The notes under the pieces are model-generated. The model had not been told where the DNA came from. It searched no databases and saw nothing but the letters and a program-made list of their open reading frames with translations. From the NCBI GenBank assembly GCA_019683665.1, contig JADGIB010000115.1:1-10380 (forward strand): a stretch of DNA of 10,380 nt, in the 5' to 3' direction. Source of the DNA: Solirubrobacteraceae bacterium. Its GTDB lineage: Bacteria; Actinomycetota; Thermoleophilia; Solirubrobacterales; Solirubrobacteraceae. The position numbers and the translations under genes are program-made. Below are positions 4,818 to 10,380 of this stretch, one piece after another. Numbering within the stretch: the stretch's first letter is position 1; the number at the start of each line of letters is the position of its first letter.

Positions 4818-7273
4818 GGCGGGCCGTCGCGCTGGCGGCGGCGCTCCTCGTCGCGGTCCCGGCCCTCGCCGCCTCCGCCGCCGCGGACCCCGTCCGCGTC
4901 TTCGCCCTCGGGCCGCGGGTCTCCCCCGACTGGATCGACACGCGCGAGCACTACCGCGCGAAGCTGCTCGCGCTCGCCGACGCGCGCGAGCGCGGCCGCC
5001 CCGGCGTCCCGCCGGTGGCCGACGGCGCCGGCGACGTCGCCTCGCACCGCCTCGGCGGCGGGCGCGACCTCGTCACGCTCCCCGAGGACGTCGGCCTCAT
5101 CGCCGCGTTCACCGGCGAGCGCGGGACCGCCGCCCGCGCCGCGACGAGCCTCGTCGACGCGATCGTCGCGCTCATCGGGGCCTACGGGCCGGTGAGCGAG
5201 CACTACGCGCGGCGCTTCCCGGAGCTGACGCGGCGGCCGCTGCCGACGCGCCTGCTCGTCGTCTCGATGACCGACACGTTCGCGCGCACGGCGGTGGAGA
5301 CGTTCGCCGAGCTCGCCGACCGGCTCGACGCGACGCTCGTCGCCGGCGTGAACATGGCCCGCGACTGGCGCGTCGTCTGCGTCTCGAAGGCGACGTTCCG
5401 CCCGCCGCCCGGCGCCGAGCGCTGCGACGTCGAGGACCCGGCGCTCGTCGCCGCGCTGCGCGCCCCCGACGAGCCGCAGCGCGACTACGCCTACGAGGCG
5501 ACGACGCCCGACGCGGTGAACATGGCGCTCGTCTTCGGCCCCGACGGGCGGATCGTCGCCAGGCAGGTGAAGACGTACCTGACGCCGCTGGAGCTGCCGT
5601 CGCAGCTCGACCTGCGCCCGGGGCCGGTCTCCGGCCTGACCGCGGTCGACACGCCGGCCGGGCGGATCGGGGTCGTCATCAGCAAGGACGCCTGGATGCC
5701 CGACGTCCTCGACCGCCTCGACGCCGACGGGGTGCGGCTGCTCGTCCAGCCCGAGTTCTTCGTCGGCGACACCGTCGCGGCGACCGGGATGTGGGCGCCC
5801 GACAACCTGAAGGCGTCCGGGTACGCCGACGTCCTGCGCCACCCGTCCTTCACCGCGCTCGGGCTGCCGTCGATGACCGGGCAGGTGTTCGACGTTGCCG
5901 CCGACGCGCAGTCGCACGTCGCGGTCAAGCCGCGGACGGCGGGCGCGGGGCCGGCCGGGCGGCTCGTCGGCCAGGACCCGGCGCCCGGGTTCGCGGCCGT
6001 GCAGCCGTGGTCGGTGCCCGACCCGCTCGGCGAGCCGGTCGTCGCCCGGCGCGAGCGGCTCGCCGCCGCCGGCGGCGGGCCCGTCGAGGGGACGGTGTTC
6101 GCCGACGTCGAGCTGCCGCCGCAGCGCTCGTCCGGGCCGCTGCGGGCGCGGGCGACCGGGCCGTTCTCGGCGGCGCGCGCGCTGAGCCGCGGCCGCGGCG
6201 AGCAGCGGCACGTGACGCTCGCCGCGCACGGCCGCCGCGTCGTCGCCGCCTGGAGCGAGCGGGCCGGGAGCGCCTGGCGCGTGAAGGTGGCCCGGTCGGC
6301 CGACGCCGGGCGCACGTGGAGCGCGCCGCGCGACCTCGGCCCGGGGCAGCGGCCCGCGCTCGCCGCCGGCGCCCGCGGGCACGTGTGGCTGGCCGTCCAG
6401 CGCGCCGGGCGCGTCCGCGTCGCGCACTCCCGCGACGGCGGCCGGCGCTTCGGCCCGGCCCGGCCCGTCCCCGGCGGCGGCGCGCCGCAGTGGCGGCCGG
6501 CGATCGCGGCGACCGGCGCCGGCCGGGCGTACGTCGCCTGGATCGACGAGCGCGGCCGCCAGCGCGAGGGCGACCTCCCGCGCGCCGCCGTGTGGGGCGC
6601 CCGCGTCGAGGGCGCCCGCGTCGGCCGCGCGCGCGAGCTGGACCCCTACCCGCCGGTCAGCGACCTCGCCGCCCAGCTCGACAACGACTGGGCCGTCGCG
6701 GTCGGCGCCCGCGGCCGCCACGTCACCGTCGCCTGGACCGACTTCCGCACCTACGACTGGCGGATCGTCGGGCGCAGCTCGCGCGACGGCGGGCGCCGCT
6801 TCGGGCCGCTGCGGGCGATCAGCGACGACCCCGCCGACCGCGAGGCGCTCGACGACGCCCCGAGCGTCGCCGTCGGCCGCGACGGGGCGCCGCTCGTCGC
6901 CTGGACCGGCCACCGGGCGGCGGCGACGATCGCCCCCGCGCCGCTGTACGACGTCCGGCTCGCCCGGGTCGGCCGCGCGAGCCGGCGCGTCGACGACGGC
7001 GGCGACCGGCCGGTCGTCAGCGTGAACCCGGCGCTCGCGCTCGACCCGCGCGACGGGGCGCCGCTCGTCGCCTGGCAGGACCACGCCGACGGCGTCGGCG
7101 CGATCCGCGTCGCCGCCCGCGGCCGGGTGCGGCGCGTCTCGGCCTCGGCGGCGAACCAGTGGCGCCCGGCGGTCGCGGTCGCCGGCGGGCGGCTGCTCGT
7201 CGCCTGGGAGGACGCGCGCGGCGGGGCGGGCCGCGCGGTCGTCGCCGCCGCGCCGCTGCGCCGCCTGCGCTGA
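4814..7273 (+). CDS. Secreted nitrilase-fold protein (catalytic Cys replaced by Ser) fused to an Asp-box beta-propeller
   Basis: This 819-aa protein begins with a signal peptide: MRR, a hydrophobic stretch at about 4-19, and likely cleavage near A24-D25. Residues about 27-434 resemble a carbon-nitrogen hydrolase. LPED supplies the first catalytic Glu (E91). VKTYLTPLE supplies the Lys (K253) and the accessory Glu (E260). GRIGVVISKDAWMPDVLDRL aligns with the GxxGxxIC(Y/K)D nucleophile strand but has Ser290 where Cys is expected. The Glu-to-Lys spacing is about 160 residues, longer than in typical members. GTVFADVELP (426-435) looks like the usual last strand. Residues about 450-819 hold seven repeats ending in a VAWxDxRG-like strand. 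One is a classic Asp-box (SADAGRTW, 495-502), and SRDGGRRF occurs twice (539-546, 656-663), as in sialidase-type propellers. GTG 4814 overlaps the dehydratase stop by 4 nt. It is probably an exported pseudo-nitrilase or an enzyme with altered chemistry; sialidase activity is not implied. Confidence 0.8.
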   Translation: MRRAVALAAALLVAVPALAASAAADPVRVFALGPRVSPDWIDTREHYRAKLLALADARERGRPGVPPVADGAGDVASHRLGGGRDLVTLPEDVGLIAAFTGERGTAARAATSLVDAIVALIGAYGPVSEHYARRFPELTRRPLPTRLLVVSMTDTFARTAVETFAELADRLDATLVAGVNMARDWRVVCVSKATFRPPPGAERCDVEDPALVAALRAPDEPQRDYAYEATTPDAVNMALVFGPDGRIVARQVKTYLTPLELPSQLDLRPGPVSGLTAVDTPAGRIGVVISKDAWMPDVLDRLDADGVRLLVQPEFFVGDTVAATGMWAPDNLKASGYADVLRHPSFTALGLPSMTGQVFDVAADAQSHVAVKPRTAGAGPAGRLVGQDPAPGFAAVQPWSVPDPLGEPVVARRERLAAAGGGPVEGTVFADVELPPQRSSGPLRARATGPFSAARALSRGRGEQRHVTLAAHGRRVVAAWSERAGSAWRVKVARSADAGRTWSAPRDLGPGQRPALAAGARGHVWLAVQRAGRVRVAHSRDGGRRFGPARPVPGGGAPQWRPAIAATGAGRAYVAWIDERGRQREGDLPRAAVWGARVEGARVGRARELDPYPPVSDLAAQLDNDWAVAVGARGRHVTVAWTDFRTYDWRIVGRSSRDGGRRFGPLRAISDDPADREALDDAPSVAVGRDGAPLVAWTGHRAAATIAPAPLYDVRLARVGRASRRVDDGGDRPVVSVNPALALDPRDGAPLVAWQDHADGVGAIRVAARGRVRRVSASAANQWRPAVAVAGGRLLVAWEDARGGAGRAVVAAAPLRRLR

Positions 7274-7295
7274 CGTCCCGGATCTGACCCCGCGG

Positions 7296-7313
7296 GTGTG
7301 ATCCCGGTCACAC
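7296..7313. promoter_or_regulatory. CRP/FNR-type palindrome (TGTGA-N6-TCACA)
   Basis: GTGTGA-TCCCGG-TCACAC is a perfect 6-bp inverted repeat whose core (7297-7312) equals the CRP family consensus TGTGA-N6-TCACA, also used by mycobacterial Crp. It lies 22 bp past the preceding stop and about 190 bp before the GT2 start, next to a strong hairpin with which it shares 3 bases. It could control the polysaccharide operon. As RNA it could also fold into a small hairpin. Confidence 0.5.
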
Positions 7314-7340
7314 GAGGGCGACCTTCGGGTCGCCCTCGTG
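7311..7340 (+). terminator. Perfect 13-bp hairpin with UUCG loop
   Basis: CACGAGGGCGACC (7311-7323), loop TTCG (7324-7327) and GGTCGCCCTCGTG (7328-7340) form an uninterrupted 13-bp stem closed by a C(UUCG)G tetraloop, the most stable tetraloop type. No U tract follows, which is common in high-GC actinobacterial terminators. It starts 37 bases after the stop of the nitrilase-like gene and probably ends that transcript. Being symmetrical, it could work on either strand. Confidence 0.7.
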
Positions 7341-7357
7341 CTCACCTGGGTACTCCG

Positions 7358-7389
7358 TCGGTCGGGCGCCGTTCGCGGCGCCCGGCCGA
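7358..7389 (+). terminator. Second 14-bp hairpin with UUCG loop (terminator or leader element)
   Basis: TCGGTCGGGCGCCG (7358-7371), loop TTCG (7372-7375) and CGGCGCCCGGCCGA (7376-7389) form a 14-bp stem with a single G-U pair. It begins 17 bases after the first hairpin. It may be a tandem terminator, or, if transcription of the next operon starts just upstream, a structured 5' leader. From 7390 to 7486 I see only a small 5-bp hairpin (GGTCC/GGACC, 7429-7442) and no gene. Confidence 0.55.
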
Positions 7390-7486
7390 AGACGGCGTCG
7401 ACGGCCACCCGCCACAGCATCACCCTCGGGTCCGGCGGGACCACGGCGCCGCGGAGCAGGAGACGCTCGCCGCCCCCGACGCCCGT

Positions 7487-7491
7487 GGAGG
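7487..7491 (+). promoter_or_regulatory. Shine-Dalgarno GGAGG deciding the TTG start of the GT2 gene
   Basis: GGAGG ends 5 bases before the TTG at 7497. The alternative in-frame GTG at 7485 overlaps this sequence and has no purine-rich site at proper distance, since the nearest (AGGAGA, 7458-7463) is over 20 bases away. The TTG is therefore favoured. Confidence 0.6.
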
Positions 7492-7496
7492 CCCTG

Positions 7497-8228
7497 TTGC
7501 GCCTGGACATCGTCATCCCCGCCCACAACGAGGAGCACCGCATCGACCGCACGCTCGCCGTCTACCGCAGCGGCTGCCCGGATCCGGGCGTCCGCTTCCA
7601 CGTCGCGATGGACGCCTGCACGGACCGCACCGGCGAGATCGTCGCCGCGCACGCCCGCGACGACCGCCGCGTCGTCGCCCACGCCTACCCGAAGCTCGGC
7701 AAGGGCGGCGTCATCGCCGAGACGTTCCGCCGCACCGACGCCGACCTCGTCGGCTTCGTCGACGCCGACGCGGCCACGCCGCCGGCCGAGCTGCTGCGCC
7801 TGGCCGACGTCGCCCGGACGGCCGACGGCGCGATCGCGTCGCGCCACCACCCGGCCGCGGTCCTGCCGGCGACGCGCTCGCCGCTGCGGCGGCTGACGAG
7901 CGCCGGGTTCGCCTTCGGCGTGCGCCGCCTGCTGCGCCTGCCCTACCGCGACACCCAGTGCGGGGCGAAGGTCCTGCGCGGGGACGTCGCCCGCCGCGTC
8001 GCCGCCCGCACGACCGCCCGCGACCTGCTCTTCGACGTCGACCTCCTGCTCGTCGCGCGCGAGCTCGGCCACCGCGTCGTCGAGGTCCCGACCGTGTGGG
8101 TCGACCAGGACGGCTCGCGGGTCGACCCGGTCGCCGACACGCGCCGCATGGGCGCCTCGCTGCTGCGCCTGTGGCTCGCCTCCCTCCGTCGCCGCCCCCG
8201 ACGCCGGGGGGTGGCCCATGCGCCCTGA
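7497..8228 (+). CDS. Family 2 glycosyltransferase (dolichol-phosphate-mannose-synthase-like)
   Basis: This 243-aa GT-A fold glycosyltransferase opens with LDIVIPAHNEEHRID (3-17). It then has MDACTDRTGE (38-47) with the nucleotide-binding Asp, LGKGGVIAETF (67-77), the metal-binding DxD in FVDADAATPP (D89-D91), and DTQCGAKVLRGDVARR, typical of polyprenyl-phosphate glycosyltransferases. No transmembrane domain is evident; the C-terminus is basic (LRRRPRRRG) and may touch the membrane surface. It likely moves a nucleotide-activated sugar to a lipid or polymer acceptor, but the sugar is unknown. The frame is open upstream to 7338, but that extension reads Arg/Pro-rich and would start inside a hairpin. 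The gene overlaps the next one by 11 nt (8218-8228) and heads a polysaccharide operon. Confidence 0.87.
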   Translation: MRLDIVIPAHNEEHRIDRTLAVYRSGCPDPGVRFHVAMDACTDRTGEIVAAHARDDRRVVAHAYPKLGKGGVIAETFRRTDADLVGFVDADAATPPAELLRLADVARTADGAIASRHHPAAVLPATRSPLRRLTSAGFAFGVRRLLRLPYRDTQCGAKVLRGDVARRVAARTTARDLLFDVDLLLVARELGHRVVEVPTVWVDQDGSRVDPVADTRRMGASLLRLWLASLRRRPRRRGVAHAP

Positions 8229-9375
8229 CGTCGCGCTCATCGCCCCGTACCCGCCGCCCGGCGTCCGCCACGGCGGCGCGAGCGGGGTCGCCTCCTACAC
8301 CGCGAACCTCGCCGAGGCGCTCGCCGGCGCCGGCGCCGAGGTGGCGGTGATCGCCCCGGTCGCCCCGGACGCGCCGCGCGACCACGTCGACGGTCGCGTG
8401 CGCGTCCTGCGCCGCTTCGCCCCCGGCGCCCGCGGGCTGCACCGCGCGGCCCGGGCGGCGCTGCGGACCGGCGCCCCCGCCGTCCACCTCCAGCACGAGA
8501 CGTTCCTCTACGGCGGCCCCGCCGCCGCCGTGGCCGGCCTGGCCGGGGCGCTGCGGCGCCTGCGCCGCGGCCGCCCGGCGAGCGTGGTGACGATGCACCA
8601 CGTCGTCGCGCCCGGGACCGTCGACGGCGCCTTCACGCGCCTGCACCGCGTCCGCGTCCCCGCCCGGGTCGCGCGCGCCGGCCTGGCGCTCGTGCGCGAG
8701 ACCGTCCGCCGCGAGGCCGACGCCGTCGTCGTCCACGAGCCCGCGTTCGCGCGCGCCGTCCCCGGCGCGACCGTCCTGCCGCACGGCGTCGAGCCGGCGC
8801 GGCCGGCCGACCGCGCCACCGCCCGCGCCCGCCTCGGCGTGGCCGACGGGCCGCTGACCGTCCTCTGCTTCGGCTTCCTCGCCCCGTACAAGGGGCTGGA
8901 GGCCGCGCTCGAGGCGGCGCGCCTGGCCGGCGGCGACGTGCGCGTCGTCGTCGCCGGCGGGCCGCACCCGCGGGTCGGCGACGCCTACCCGCGCGCGCTG
9001 CGCGCCGCCCACGGCGACCACGCCCGCTTCACCGGCCACGTGCCCGACCCCGACGTCGGCCCCTGGTTCGCTGCCGCCGACCTGGCGCTGCTGCCGTACC
9101 CGCGGCCCGTGTCGAGCAGCGGGGCGCTCGCCCTCGCGCTCGCCCACGGCACGCCGGTCGCGCTCTCACCCGAGCTGGCCGCCTGCGCGGGCGCCCCGCC
9201 GCGGCTGGCCGTCCCGCGCGAGCCGGCCGCGCTCGCCGGCGCCCTGCGCGCCCTGCACGCCGACCGCGCCGCGCTCGCGCGCCTGGGGGAGGCCGCCGCC
9301 GCGATGGCCGCCGACCGCGCCTGGCCGGCGGTCGCGCGCCGCCACCTGGCGCTCTACGAGGAGGTCGCCGCATGA
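8218..9375 (+). CDS. GT4-like glycosyltransferase (GT-B fold)
   Basis: This 385-aa protein has the two-Rossmann GT-B layout. The N-terminal acceptor domain begins VALIAPYPPPGVRHGGASGV (5-24), the glycine-rich loop that precedes a long helix, and contains LQHETFLYGG and a TMHHVV strand. The C-terminal donor domain starts near LTVLCFGFLAPYKGLE (K225, the KG motif that binds donor phosphate) and has VVVAGG and LLPYPRPVSSSGALALALAHGTPVALS (about 291-317). In that last segment the usual EX7E glutamates are not seen: the positions read SSSG and Ala. This occurs in part of the family and suggests different donor contacts. It starts inside the end of the GT2 gene, and its stop overlaps the pyruvyl transferase start (ATGA, 9372-9375), so the three are probably co-translated. 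Sugar and linkage are unknown. Cytoplasmic, probably membrane-associated. Confidence 0.88.
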   Translation: MRPDVALIAPYPPPGVRHGGASGVASYTANLAEALAGAGAEVAVIAPVAPDAPRDHVDGRVRVLRRFAPGARGLHRAARAALRTGAPAVHLQHETFLYGGPAAAVAGLAGALRRLRRGRPASVVTMHHVVAPGTVDGAFTRLHRVRVPARVARAGLALVRETVRREADAVVVHEPAFARAVPGATVLPHGVEPARPADRATARARLGVADGPLTVLCFGFLAPYKGLEAALEAARLAGGDVRVVVAGGPHPRVGDAYPRALRAAHGDHARFTGHVPDPDVGPWFAAADLALLPYPRPVSSSGALALALAHGTPVALSPELAACAGAPPRLAVPREPAALAGALRALHADRAALARLGEAAAAMAADRAWPAVARRHLALYEEVAA

Positions 9376-10380
9376 GCCGCATCGTCCTGGCCGGCGCGTT
9401 CGGCCAGCGCAACCCGGGCGACGACGCCCTCCTCGACGCGTTCCTGCGCGCGCTCGACGGCCACGAGGTCGTCGCCACGAGCGCCGGGCCCGCGCCCGCC
9501 GGCTGCGAGGCCGTCGCCCCCGGCGACCCGGCCGCCGTCATGCGCCGCGTCCGCGCCGCCGACGCCGTCGTGCTCGCCGGCGGCACGGTCTTCAAGGAGC
9601 TGCGCCCGGCCACCGGCCGCCCGCCGCTGGACCTGCTCGCCCGCGCGCTCGCGCTCGGCTTCGGGACCCGCGCGCTCGGCAAGCCGCTCGCGCTCGTCGG
9701 CGTCGGCGCCGCGCCGCTGCGGACCCGCCGCGGCCGGCTGCTCGCCCGCCGCCTCGTCGGCCAGGCGAGCCTGCTCGTCCTGCGCGACGAGGAGTCCGCG
9801 CAGGTGCTCGCCGACGCCGGCGCGCCGGCCCCGTTCCGCATCGGCGCCGACGCCGCCTGGACCGTCGCCGCCGCGGGGGAGACCCCGGCCGGCGCGCGCG
9901 GCGGCCACGTCGTCGTCGCGCTCTCCCACGACGCCGGCGACGACGGCCTCGCCGACGAGCTGGCCGCGACGCTCGTCCCGGTCCTCGCCGCCGGCCGCGA
10001 GGTCGTCCTCCAGCCGTGGCAGGTCGGGCGCGTCGGGCGCCGCGACGACATCGACCTCGCCCGGGCCGTGAACGCGCGCCTGGGCGGGACGGCCCGGATC
10101 GCCGTCCCGCCCGCCGACCTCGGCGAGGCCCGCGCCGTCCTGGCCGAGGCCGGGCTCGTCGTCGCCCAGCGCTTCCACGCGCTCGTCGCCGCCGGGGCCG
10201 CCGGCGCGCCCGCCGTCGCCTACGCGCACGAGCCGAAGCTCGCCGGGCTCGCCCGCCGCCTCGGCCAGCCGGCGCTGGCCCCCGGGGCCGACCCGGGCCG
10301 GCTCGGGGCCGCGATCGTCGCCGCCGCCGGCCCCCGGCGCCCCCCCCCCCCCGCCCCCCCCGGCGCCCCCGACCCCCCCC
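9372..10380 (+). CDS. Polysaccharide pyruvyl transferase family protein (CsaB-like), 3' end cut by window
   Basis: The frame is open to the window end (336 codons), close to a full-length family member of roughly 360 residues. Marks of the family are VLAGAFGQRNPGDDALLDAF (5-24; the GxxGxxNxGDxA start), AGGTVFKEL (70-72 GGT), VLRDEESAQVLADAG (R138-S142), IGADAAW (157-163) and AQRFHALVAAGAAGAPAVAY, with the RxHAL motif at 267-271 and catalytic-type H269. Such enzymes transfer pyruvate from phosphoenolpyruvate to a sugar, making a negatively charged ketal on surface polysaccharide; CsaB does this on cell-wall polymers that bind SLH-domain proteins. The ATG overlaps the GT4 stop by 4 nt. The last 15 or so codons are a proline run produced by C tracts and are doubtful. 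Confidence 0.88.
   Translation, partial: MSRIVLAGAFGQRNPGDDALLDAFLRALDGHEVVATSAGPAPAGCEAVAPGDPAAVMRRVRAADAVVLAGGTVFKELRPATGRPPLDLLARALALGFGTRALGKPLALVGVGAAPLRTRRGRLLARRLVGQASLLVLRDEESAQVLADAGAPAPFRIGADAAWTVAAAGETPAGARGGHVVVALSHDAGDDGLADELAATLVPVLAAGREVVLQPWQVGRVGRRDDIDLARAVNARLGGTARIAVPPADLGEARAVLAEAGLVVAQRFHALVAAGAAGAPAVAYAHEPKLAGLARRLGQPALAPGADPGRLGAAIVAAAGPRRPPPPAPPGAPDPP
10340..10380. other. C-homopolymer-rich window end, probably unreliable sequence
   Basis: The final 41 bases consist almost only of C: a run of 13 Cs (10340-10352), then 8, 5 and 8 Cs broken by single G or A bases or a short GGCG. Nothing like it occurs elsewhere in the window. It falls inside the pyruvyl transferase gene and turns it into a proline run, which fits poor base calling at a contig end better than true coding. 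Confidence 0.6.

Noticed and set aside
6290..6850. Reading the Asp-box repeats as a true sialidase
   Set aside because: Asp-boxes occur in many propellers; no FRIP motif or catalytic Arg triad/Tyr/Glu arrangement is evident.
7338..7496. N-terminal extension of the GT2 glycosyltransferase to the GTG at 7338
   Set aside because: That GTG lies inside the first hairpin, the extra residues are Arg/Pro/Ser-rich and unlike GT2 proteins, and a GGAGG-TTG start sits right before the conserved first strand.
4625..7552. Open frame of 975 codons on the minus strand antisense to the nitrilase-like gene
   Set aside because: Its product is a low-complexity Arg/Ala/Gly/Asp/Pro mix without any domain, as expected for an antisense frame in very GC-rich DNA. 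The plus-strand frame has a signal peptide and clear motifs.
1..10380. Mobile elements, CRISPR arrays, tRNA or rRNA genes
   Set aside because: I looked for transposase or integrase motifs, spaced direct repeats and tRNA-like cloverleaf elements such as GTTCGANNC with CCA-type ends, and saw none that held up.

Overview
The window is extremely GC-rich, with nearly every third codon position G or C. It has GTG and TTG starts, TANNNT-type -10 boxes, and short intergenic gaps with many 4-nt start/stop overlaps. With an ECF sigma factor, a B-box/rhomboid protein and a signal-less cobalamin-binding-like protein, this suggests a high-GC Actinomycetota chromosome, perhaps Thermoleophilia/Solirubrobacterales. 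That placement is inference. I see no tRNA, rRNA, CRISPR array, transposase or other mobile-element signature.

Layout. (a) 1-280: the 3' end of an unrecognised gene. (b) 296-1191: an ECF sigma factor overlapping (ATGA) a 115-aa single-span membrane protein that may be its regulator. (c) 1261-2025: a classical short-chain dehydrogenase of the YdfG type. (d) 2073-2948: a rhomboid protease with an N-terminal B-box zinc finger. (e) 2950-4574, minus strand: a two-gene unit, read from 4574 downwards, of a cytoplasmic cobalamin-binding/BtuF-like protein and a MOSC-domain protein, again with an ATGA overlap. Its tail lies 1 bp from the rhomboid stop. (f) 4587-7273: a short pterin-4a-carbinolamine dehydratase, whose start lies 12 bp from the divergent BtuF-like start, overlapping (GTGA) a secreted 819-aa protein. 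That protein has a nitrilase-fold domain whose catalytic Cys position appears to be Ser, followed by an Asp-box, seven-repeat beta-propeller. (g) 7274-7496: a structured intergenic region with a perfect CRP-type palindrome and two strong UUCG-capped hairpins. (h) 7497-10380: a surface-polysaccharide operon of a GT2 glycosyltransferase, a GT4-like glycosyltransferase and a CsaB-type polysaccharide pyruvyl transferase. The last gene is cut by the window end, where the sequence degenerates into C runs.

Two start-codon classes stand out. Unlinked or operon-heading genes (sigma, SDR, rhomboid, BtuF-like) have a TANNNT hexamer 6-11 nt before the start and little or no Shine-Dalgarno sequence, as expected for leaderless or nearly leaderless mRNAs. 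Several genes internal to operons or with a leader have clear Shine-Dalgarno sequences (AAAGGAGG, GAGGTGG, GGGGAG, GGAGG).

The strongest candidates for something undescribed are the exported Cys-to-Ser nitrilase/beta-propeller fusion translationally linked to a pterin enzyme, and the regulatory block between it and the polysaccharide operon.
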